From NCBI RefSeq assembly GCF_900095225.1, contig NZ_LT607418.1:35500-99499 (forward strand): DNA of 64,000 nt, read 5' to 3'. Shown here one piece after another: positions 57,753 to 64,000 of this stretch. Position 1 is the first letter of the stretch. Each line of letters begins with the position of its first letter. The notes under the pieces are model-generated. The model was given only the letters and a program-made list of their open reading frames with translations, did not search any database and was not told the origin of the DNA. The DNA is from Pseudomonas sp. UMAB-08. Its GTDB lineage: Bacteria; Pseudomonadota; Gammaproteobacteria; Pseudomonadales; Pseudomonadaceae. Position numbers and translations under genes: made by a program.

Positions 57753-59213
57753 ATGCGCCAGATTGAAAATTTCATCGCCGGTGAGTTTGTCGGCGCTGCC
57801 AGTGGCAAACGTTTCGACAAGCGTTCACCGGTCGATAACAGTGTTATTTGCTCGATCAGTGAAGCCGGACGCGGCGAGGTAGATGCCGCCGTCAGCGCTG
57901 CACGTAATGCCCTACAGGGCGAGTGGGGTGGTCTTACCACGGATCAACGCATTGAGTTGCTCTACGGCGTAGCTAACGAAATCACCCGCCGCTTCGACGA
58001 CTTCGTTGAGGCCGAGATGTCCGACACCGGCCAGCCGGAGCACGTCATGAAGCACGTGTTCATCCCGCGCGGGGCGGCCAACTTCAAAGTGTTCGCCGAC
58101 GTGATCAAGAACGTCGCCAGCGAATCCTTCCAGATGGAAACGCCTGATGGTCGCGGCGCCTTCAATTACTCGATTCGTCGCCCCAAGGGTGTGATCGGCG
58201 TGATCTGTCCGTGGAATGCCCCGTTCATGCTGATGACCTGGAAAGTAGGTCCGGCGCTGGCCTGCGGTAATACCGTGGTGGTCAAACCGTCCGAAGAGTC
58301 GCCACAAACGGCGGCACTGCTGGGTGAAGTGATGAACGCAGTGGGCATCCCCAGGGGTGTCTACAACGTAGTGAACGGATTCGGGCCTAACTCCGCTGGC
58401 GAGTTCGTCACCCAACACCCGCACGTCGATGCCATCACCTTTACCGGCGAGACCCGCACTGGCGCGGCCATCATGAAAGCCGCTTCCGAAGGCATGCGCG
58501 ATGTGTCGTTCGAACTGGGTGGCAAGAACGCCGGCATCGTGTTTGCCGATGCCGACTTTGATGCGGCGGTTGAGAGCTTCTCACGCTCGGTATTCCTCAA
58601 CTCGGGCCAAGTCTGCCTGGGCACCGAGCGGGTGTATGTCGAGCGTCCGATTTTCGAGCGGTTTGTCCAGGCCCTGAAGGTCAAGGCGGAAGCGGTCAAA
58701 TATGGTCGTCCTGATGATCACCATGCCAACTACGGCCCGCTGATCAGCCAGGAGCACAAACAGAAAGTGCTGTCTTACTACCGCAAGGCGGTGGAAGAGG
58801 GCGCCACTCTGGTGACGGGTGGCGGCGTGCCTGATATGCCGGCGGATCTGGCCGAAGGTGCCTGGGTGCAGCCGACTATCTGGACCGGCCTGCCGGAAAC
58901 AGCCTCCGTTGTGCAGGAAGAAATTTTCGGACCGTGCTGCCACATTTCGCCGTTCGACAGCGAGGACGAAGTTGTGCAGAAAGCCAACGCGACCGATTAC
59001 GGCCTGTCGACCACCCTCTGGACCTCTAATTTATCTCGTGCCCACCGCATGGCGGCGCGGATCGACGTTGGCATCACCTGGATCAACAGCTGGTTCCTGC
59101 GCGATTTGCGCACCCCGTTTGGCGGTTCCAAACAGTCGGGCATCGGTCGTGAAGGCGGCGTTCATTCGCTGGAGTTCTACACCGAAACCCGAAATATCTG
59201 CGTGAAACTCTGA
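57753..59213 (+). CDS. dmpC: 2-hydroxymuconic semialdehyde dehydrogenase
   Basis: A 486-residue NAD-dependent aldehyde dehydrogenase oxidising the catechol ring-cleavage product to 4-oxalocrotonate (enol form). The nucleophile is Cys288 (NSGQVCLGTERVYV), the base Glu254 (ELGGKNAGIVF), and the oxyanion Asn155 (PWNAP). It begins a separate transcription unit under LysR box B and is followed seven bases after its stop by dmpE. Confidence 0.94.
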   Translation: MRQIENFIAGEFVGAASGKRFDKRSPVDNSVICSISEAGRGEVDAAVSAARNALQGEWGGLTTDQRIELLYGVANEITRRFDDFVEAEMSDTGQPEHVMKHVFIPRGAANFKVFADVIKNVASESFQMETPDGRGAFNYSIRRPKGVIGVICPWNAPFMLMTWKVGPALACGNTVVVKPSEESPQTAALLGEVMNAVGIPRGVYNVVNGFGPNSAGEFVTQHPHVDAITFTGETRTGAAIMKAASEGMRDVSFELGGKNAGIVFADADFDAAVESFSRSVFLNSGQVCLGTERVYVERPIFERFVQALKVKAEAVKYGRPDDHHANYGPLISQEHKQKVLSYYRKAVEEGATLVTGGGVPDMPADLAEGAWVQPTIWTGLPETASVVQEEIFGPCCHISPFDSEDEVVQKANATDYGLSTTLWTSNLSRAHRMAARIDVGITWINSWFLRDLRTPFGGSKQSGIGREGGVHSLEFYTETRNICVKL

Positions 59214-59220
59214 GGCCCTT

Positions 59221-60018
59221 ATGGACAAGCAAAAGATCGAGCATTACGGCGATGAGCTGTATCAAGCTTTCGTCTCCCGTCGCGCCGTTGCGCCACTGCT
59301 CACCCGTGAGCCAGAGATCACCCTTGAGGATGCTTACCGTATCCAGGAGCGCTTTGTCGCTCGGCGGCTGGCGGCGGGTGAAACCATAGTCGGCAAGAAA
59401 ATCGGTGCGACCAGCAAGCCTGTGCAGGACTTTCTCGGCGTCTATCAGCCGGACTTCGGCATGCTCACGTCGGCCATGGTTTTTCAAGAGGGCGACACCA
59501 TCGACCTCAGCCAGTTGATTCAGCCGAAAGCCGAAGCTGAACTGGCCTTTGTGTTGAGGCACGACCTCAAGGGGCCAGGCATCACCGCGATGGACGTGAT
59601 CCGTGCGACGGACTACGTGGTGCCTTGTTTCGAAATCGTTGATTCACGCATTACCGACTGGCAAATCAAGATCCAGGACACCGTTGCGGACAATGCCTCT
59701 TGCGGCGTGTTCGTCCTGGGTAAAACCAAGGGCGATCCGCGCAAGCTAGATATCATTCTGGCAGGCATGGTGCTGGAGAAGAACGGCGAGTTGTTCTCTA
59801 CCGGCGTGGGTGCTGCGGTGCAAGGTTCACCGGCGAATGCTGTGGCCTGGCTGGCCAATACCCTGGGTGCGTTGGGTATTCCGTTCAAGGCAGGCGAGGT
59901 GATCCTCTCGGGTTCCCAGTCTTCGCTGGTACCGGTGATAGATGGGGATGAGTTGGTGTGTACCGTCGGCGGTCTTGGTAGCTGTCGCGTCAAGTTTTCC
60001 GGGAGGAGCGCAGTATGA
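59221..60018 (+). CDS. dmpE: 2-oxopent-4-enoate hydratase
   Basis: A 265-residue member of the hydratase/decarboxylase family that hydrates 2-hydroxypenta-2,4-dienoate to 4-hydroxy-2-oxovalerate. The pattern VGKKIGATSKPVQDFLGVYQPDFG and QPKAEAELAF with VVPCFEIVDSRI matches DmpE/XylJ rather than the decarboxylase. It overlaps dmpH by four bases, in keeping with the known complex of hydratase and decarboxylase. Confidence 0.92.
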   Translation: MDKQKIEHYGDELYQAFVSRRAVAPLLTREPEITLEDAYRIQERFVARRLAAGETIVGKKIGATSKPVQDFLGVYQPDFGMLTSAMVFQEGDTIDLSQLIQPKAEAELAFVLRHDLKGPGITAMDVIRATDYVVPCFEIVDSRITDWQIKIQDTVADNASCGVFVLGKTKGDPRKLDIILAGMVLEKNGELFSTGVGAAVQGSPANAVAWLANTLGALGIPFKAGEVILSGSQSSLVPVIDGDELVCTVGGLGSCRVKFSGRSAV

Positions 60019-60818
60019 GCAGCAATCTGACACTGTTGCGTGAGGACATCGTTCGCCTGTGCGAGCGGGTTGAAGGTGCGCAGACCCGCGCCTATGCCAT
60101 CCCCAAGCTGACCGACGAGTACCCGGACATGACCATCGCCGATGGTTATGCCGTGCAGAGCGAGCTTCGTCGTCGCTTCATCGAAAAAGGCCACAAGCTG
60201 GTGGGCTGGAAAGCCGGGCTGACGTCGAAAGCCAAGATGCAGCAGATGGGGGTCAACGTGCCCTCGATCGGCTTTTTGACCGATCGCATGGCCCGCCCCG
60301 AGAGCTCGGCCATCTCCACTTCAGACCTGGTGCATCCACGGGTTGAATGCGAAGTGGCTTTTGTTATGAAGAGTGACTTGCAGGGGCCTGGTTGCACCGC
60401 CCAGGACGTCTTGGCGGCGACCGACTACGTCCTCCCGGCGGTCGAAATCATTGATTCGCGATTTTCCGGATTCAAGTTCGATCTGGCCAGTGTGATCGCC
60501 GATAACGGTTCTTCCGCGCGCTTTGTCGGAGGCGGACGTGCACGTTATGTCGATGATCTGGACCTCAAGACCCTTGGCGTGGTGATGGAGAAAAATGGCG
60601 AGATCGTCGCTATGGGTGCCTCTGCGGCAGTCATGGGCCATCCGGCCGAAGCCATCGCCATGCTGGTGAATATCCTGGCGGATATGGGCGAGATACTGCC
60701 GGCCGGCAGCTTCGTGATGAGTGGTGGCATCACCGAGGCCCTTGCGGTGAAACCAGGCGACAGCATTGTGGCTCGCTTTCAGGAGCTGGGTACCGTGTCG
60801 ATGCGTTTCGTTGAATAA
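60015..60818 (+). CDS. dmpH: 4-oxalocrotonate decarboxylase
   Basis: A 267-residue metal-dependent decarboxylase turning 2-oxo-3-hexenedioate into 2-hydroxypentadienoate, the substrate of DmpE. IPKLTDEYPDMTIADGYAVQ, GWKAGLTSKAKMQQMGV and HPRVECEVAFV follow the XylI/DmpH pattern and distinguish it from the dmpE product. The ATGA overlap with dmpE supports channelling between the two. Confidence 0.93.
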   Translation: MSSNLTLLREDIVRLCERVEGAQTRAYAIPKLTDEYPDMTIADGYAVQSELRRRFIEKGHKLVGWKAGLTSKAKMQQMGVNVPSIGFLTDRMARPESSAISTSDLVHPRVECEVAFVMKSDLQGPGCTAQDVLAATDYVLPAVEIIDSRFSGFKFDLASVIADNGSSARFVGGGRARYVDDLDLKTLGVVMEKNGEIVAMGASAAVMGHPAEAIAMLVNILADMGEILPAGSFVMSGGITEALAVKPGDSIVARFQELGTVSMRFVE

Positions 60819-60842
60819 CGACAAAAACGAAGAGAATCAAGC

Positions 60843-61055
60843 ATGCCAATTATCGAAATGCACATGGTCGAAGGCCGCACCGCTGAGCAGAAGAGCCGCG
60901 TTGCAGCAGCCGTCACCACGGCGGTTTGCAACAGTCTGGAGTGTGCTCCAGAAACAGTGCGCATCCTCATTACCGAGCACGGTAGCGACGAGTTTTACGT
61001 GGCCGGTATGACCATGGCACAGCGCGCCGCGAAGAATAAGGAACAATCTCAATGA
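60843..61055 (+). CDS. dmpI: 4-oxalocrotonate tautomerase
   Basis: A 70-residue tautomerase converting the enol to the keto form of 4-oxalocrotonate. The catalytic N-terminal proline follows the initiator Met ([12 protein letters not shown]), and the conserved arginines lie in VEGRTAEQK and TVRILITEH. It overlaps dmpF by four bases. A related gene begins at 63899. Confidence 0.94.
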   Translation: MPIIEMHMVEGRTAEQKSRVAAAVTTAVCNSLECAPETVRILITEHGSDEFYVAGMTMAQRAAKNKEQSQ

Positions 61056-61966
61056 AGAAGATCAAGTGTGCACTCATAGGCTCAGGCAACATCGGCACTG
61101 ACCTGATCTACAAAATCTTGCGCAGCCCAGTGCTTGAACCTGTCTGGATGGTCGGTATCGACCCCGAATCCGAGGGTTTGGTGCGCGCTCGTGCCATGGG
61201 TTTGAAAACCACCCATGAAGGCGTGGACGGTCTTCTGCCGCACGTGCTTGAAGATGGCATTCAGATCGCTTTTGACGCTACCAGCGCCTATGTCCATGCC
61301 GAAAACAGCCGCAAGCTAAACGCCCTTGGCGTGCTGATGATTGACCTTACCCCAGCGGCTATCGGCCCGCTGTGCGTGCCACCGGTGAACCTGCGAGAGC
61401 ACGCGGAGAAGCTGGAGATGAACGTCAACATGATCTCCTGCGCTGGCCAGGCCACTATCCCAATCGTCAATGCCGTCTCGCGTATTCAGAGCGTCGAGTA
61501 TGCCGAGATTGTCGCCAGCCTGGCGTCCAAGTCGATTGGCCCGGGCACCCGTGCCAACCTGGATGAATTTACCAACACCACCTCAAGCGCCATTGTGAAA
61601 GTCGGTGGCGCTCGCAAGGGCAAGGCGTTGGCCATTATCAACCCGGCCGACCCACCGATGATGATGCGCAACACCATCTACTGCCTGACGGATGACGAGC
61701 CGGATAGAACCCGAATCACTGAGTCGATTCTGAAGATGATCGTCGAGGTGCAGAAGTACGTGCCGGGCTACCGCCTGGTCAACGGACCTGTTTTTGAAGG
61801 CAAGAAAGTCTCCGTGTTCCTGGAAGTGGCGGGCCTGGGCGACTACCTGCCGACCTATGCCGGCAATCTGGACATCATGACGGCGGCCGCTACCCGTACT
61901 GCAGAGATGTTTGCCGAGGAAATTCTCGCCGGCAAGATTCAGCTTAAAGCTTCGGAGGTCGCGTAA
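61052..61966 (+). CDS. dmpF: Acetaldehyde dehydrogenase (acylating)
   Basis: A 304-residue enzyme oxidising acetaldehyde to acetyl-CoA with NAD and CoA. It has the Rossmann motif [15 protein letters not shown] (residues 9-23) and catalytic Cys130 ([12 protein letters not shown]). It forms a channelling complex with the aldolase DmpG, whose ATG overlaps its stop by one base. Confidence 0.96.
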   Translation: MKKIKCALIGSGNIGTDLIYKILRSPVLEPVWMVGIDPESEGLVRARAMGLKTTHEGVDGLLPHVLEDGIQIAFDATSAYVHAENSRKLNALGVLMIDLTPAAIGPLCVPPVNLREHAEKLEMNVNMISCAGQATIPIVNAVSRIQSVEYAEIVASLASKSIGPGTRANLDEFTNTTSSAIVKVGGARKGKALAIINPADPPMMMRNTIYCLTDDEPDRTRITESILKMIVEVQKYVPGYRLVNGPVFEGKKVSVFLEVAGLGDYLPTYAGNLDIMTAAATRTAEMFAEEILAGKIQLKASEVA

Positions 61967-63021
61967 TGAGTCAGTCCCCCCGTTCCAGCCTCAAGGGCCG
62001 CAAGGTAATCCTGCACGACATGTGCCTGCGCGACGGCATGCACGCCAAGCGTGAACAGATCAGTGTCGAGCAGATGGTCAAGGTCGCTACCGCGCTGGAT
62101 GACGCTGGCGTGCCTTACATTCAGGTCACCCATGGCGGTGGTCTGGGCGGCAATTCGCTGCAGCATGGTTTTGCCCCTCATACGAATGAGGAGTACATCA
62201 GCGCAGTGGCACCCAAGATGAAACAGGCCAAAGTATCGGTCCTGCTCATTCCAGGGCTCGGCACCATGAAGGAGCTGCACTCGGCGTTCGACTGCGGTGC
62301 GCGAAGCGTGCATGTGGCCACCCACTGCACCGAGGCGGACACCTCGCCCCAGCACATCGCCTATGCCCGCAAGCTGGGGATGGATACCTCAGGCTTTTTG
62401 ATGATGGCGCACCTCAATGATGCTGCCGGCATCGCCAGGCAGGGCAAGCTGATGGAGTCCTACGGCGCGCAGACGGTGTATGTCACCGACTCTGCCGGCT
62501 ACATGCTGCCTGACGATGTAAAAGCACGTATTGGTGCCCTGCGTGAGGTGCTCAATCCAGAGACCGAGATCGGTTTCCACGGCCATCACAACCTGGGCAT
62601 GGGCGTGGCCAACTCCATCGCCGCCATCGAAGCAGGCGCGAGCCGCATTGATGGTTCCGTGGCTGGTTTGGGCGCCGGTGCTGGCAATACGCCGCTGGAA
62701 GTGTTTGCCGCAGTGTGCGAACGCATGGGCATCGAAACCGGCACGGACCTGTTCAAGCTGATGGACGTAGCAGAAGACATCATCGTACCCATGATGGAGC
62801 ACATCGTGCGGGTTGACCGTGAGTCGCTGACGCTCGGCTATGCAGGTGTCTACTCGACATTCCTCCTGCATGCCAAACGCGCAGGCCTGCAATTTGGCGT
62901 CCCGGCGCGCGACATTCTGGTCGAGTTGGGCCGCAAGAAAATGATCGGTGGCCAAGAGGACATGATTTTCGACACGGCAATGACCATGGCCAAGGCCCGC
63001 GGCGTCGTTCTTCCCACCTGA
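61966..63021 (+). CDS. dmpG: 4-hydroxy-2-oxovalerate aldolase
   Basis: A 351-residue metal-dependent class II aldolase splitting 4-hydroxy-2-oxovalerate into pyruvate and acetaldehyde. [14 protein letters not shown] carries the metal aspartate, and [11 protein letters not shown] the metal histidines. Together with DmpF it delivers acetyl-CoA and pyruvate to central metabolism. It is the last canonical meta-pathway gene in the window. Confidence 0.96.
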   Translation: MSQSPRSSLKGRKVILHDMCLRDGMHAKREQISVEQMVKVATALDDAGVPYIQVTHGGGLGGNSLQHGFAPHTNEEYISAVAPKMKQAKVSVLLIPGLGTMKELHSAFDCGARSVHVATHCTEADTSPQHIAYARKLGMDTSGFLMMAHLNDAAGIARQGKLMESYGAQTVYVTDSAGYMLPDDVKARIGALREVLNPETEIGFHGHHNLGMGVANSIAAIEAGASRIDGSVAGLGAGAGNTPLEVFAAVCERMGIETGTDLFKLMDVAEDIIVPMMEHIVRVDRESLTLGYAGVYSTFLLHAKRAGLQFGVPARDILVELGRKKMIGGQEDMIFDTAMTMAKARGVVLPT

Positions 63022-63079
63022 ATAGACTTCGGGGCATGTGATGCATGCTCCGAACCCGAAACTTAACGGCGGGTGGACG

Positions 63080-63835
63080 ATGAACTCACGTAATGAATTA
63101 GCGGTGGTGGTGGGTGCAACGGGTGCCTTTGGTAAACAGATCGTTGCGCGTCTGTGCGCCAACGGATTGGACGTCGTCGCAGTGGCCCGCAGTTCAGCGG
63201 CTATTGATGAGCTGAGCCGGATTCACCCTAGGGTCATCCCTTGCGTTGCCGACATTTCTGCCGACGAGTCCATTGCGCATATCCGAAACGTGCTGGATCG
63301 GCCGGTACGGATGATTGTCCATGGCCCCGGCGTGGCGGTCGTAGGCGGCGTTCTTGACGCCCCTACGTCTGCGCTGGCAGATGCGGTCAATATTAAAGTC
63401 GGCGGTCTGTTGCGCCTGACCCGTGCTGTGGATGCGAGTCTCGTCAAAGGATCTCGTCTCGTCGCTATCGGTGGACACTACGGTTTTGAACCCACGGCAT
63501 ACGCGGCCTCCGCTGGCGTTGCAAACGCAGCCTTGGCGAACGCGATACGTCAGCTCAGTCTGGCTTATGGCTCGCGAGGTGTGACGGCGCATCTTATTGC
63601 GCCGGGGCCTGCGGATACGGAACGTCTGCACAAAGTGGCCGCAGACCGGGGAAGGCAGCGTGGTGTCAGTACTGAAACTGTTCTGCAGGAGATGTGTCGT
63701 GAGTCCTCCATCGGTGCCTTCACGACGCCGGAGCAAGTGGCCTGGGCCGTTAGTGTGTTGCTAGCGCCCGAGGCTGACGCGATGACCGGGTCCACGTTGA
63801 TGTTGGATTCTGGACGACGTCGCGGTTTGCCCTGA
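63080..63835 (+). CDS. SDR-fold protein with degraded active site
   Basis: A 251-residue short-chain dehydrogenase/reductase fold. The cofactor loop is GATGAFGKQ (residues 12-20, GxxGxxG), the structural asparagine is at 104, and APGPADTERLH follows the core. The catalytic set is eroded: the usual Ser aligns with Gly132 (AIGGHYG), and the YxxxK lysine is Ala145 in YAASAGVAN, although Tyr141 remains. It may bind nucleotide without normal redox activity or use other residues. GGGTGG precedes the ATG. It lies between dmpG and a second tautomerase, and its role is unknown. Confidence 0.75.
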   Translation: MNSRNELAVVVGATGAFGKQIVARLCANGLDVVAVARSSAAIDELSRIHPRVIPCVADISADESIAHIRNVLDRPVRMIVHGPGVAVVGGVLDAPTSALADAVNIKVGGLLRLTRAVDASLVKGSRLVAIGGHYGFEPTAYAASAGVANAALANAIRQLSLAYGSRGVTAHLIAPGPADTERLHKVAADRGRQRGVSTETVLQEMCRESSIGAFTTPEQVAWAVSVLLAPEADAMTGSTLMLDSGRRRGLP

Positions 63836-63898
63836 TGTGCTTTGGGTCGAGTGAATAAAAAAATAAATAAATATAAGAATAGGTATGAGGCCTTAAAA

Positions 63899-64000
63899 AT
63901 GCCGGTAGTGAATTTCCATCTCGTTGAAGGGTATTGTTCTGCTGAGCAAAAAACGCGTTTGCTCCAGGATGCCTCGCGTCTTTACAGCAAGGTTTTACAG
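63899..64000 (+). CDS. Second tautomerase-family protein, 3' end cut by window edge
   Basis: The first 34 codons of a tautomerase-like protein: MPVVNFHLVEGYCSAEQKTR keeps the catalytic Pro after Met and the family VEG...EQK pattern. The active-site arginine after VEG in DmpI is replaced by Tyr here. The ORF runs off the window. GAGG lies upstream of the ATG in an AT-rich 63-base leader, which differs from the compact spacing of the dmp genes. Confidence 0.7.
   Translation, partial: MPVVNFHLVEGYCSAEQKTRLLQDASRLYSKVLQ

Noticed and set aside
63872..63886. A third LysR box (TATA-N7-GTAT) before the second tautomerase.
   Set aside because: Only the right half matches, there is no second half-site at +33, and the region is simply AT-rich.
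1..64000. CRISPR arrays, insertion sequences or prophage genes.
   Set aside because: No regularly spaced repeats, transposase, integrase or phage structural motifs were recognised on either strand.

Overview
The window reads as a chromosomal segment of a Pseudomonas species of the fluorescens/putida type. The support is a dnaE2 polymerase, a split pqiA pair, a putrescine glutamylation island, a selenocysteine formate dehydrogenase with selABC, and a phenol meta-cleavage cluster, all with Pseudomonas-like base composition. No phage, insertion sequence or CRISPR array was seen. Both window edges cut genes: dnaE2 on the left and a small tautomerase on the right.

Left part (1-20.5 kb): the 3' part of dnaE2; an Orn/Lys/Arg decarboxylase followed by a PotE-type antiporter and a periplasmic binding protein; then, on the minus strand, a tightly overlapped block running from a DUF3313 lipoprotein through a complete RND efflux pump (MFP, RND, outer-membrane factor) into pqiA (two half-genes), pqiB and pqiC. 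ChrA and TauE family transporters follow on the plus strand.

Polyamine island (20.6-30.8 kb): potG-potH-potI-potF (uptake) and puuD on the minus strand diverge from puuA-puuC-puuB-puuR. Together they import putrescine and degrade it through gamma-glutamylated intermediates to GABA.

Selenoprotein island (31.0-40.15 kb): fdnG with an in-frame UGA and a bacterial SECIS hairpin, then fdnH, fdnI, fdhE, selA, selB and selC (tRNA-Sec). The enzyme and the factors that decode its UGA are encoded together.

Aromatic island (40.18 kb to the end), directly after selC: a BenM/CatR-like LysR regulator; a DUF1302, DUF1329, YCF48 and RND-superfamily envelope module; an MCP-like protein; and a DmpR/XylR-type sigma-54 activator. 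A sigma-54 promoter precedes catechol 2,3-dioxygenase and the phenol hydroxylase genes dmpKLMNOP. A second transcription unit, dmpC-E-H-I-F-G, carries the 4-oxalocrotonate branch, followed by a degenerate SDR and a second tautomerase. The most interesting signal is non-coding. The promoter regions in front of the DUF1302 module and in front of dmpC align without gaps over about 70 bases: an ATAC-N7-GTAT box, a second GTAT 33 bases further on, and a -10-like TAG at +60. This ties the uncharacterised envelope module to the lower phenol pathway as one LysR regulon, while the upper pathway is under a separate sigma-54 system.
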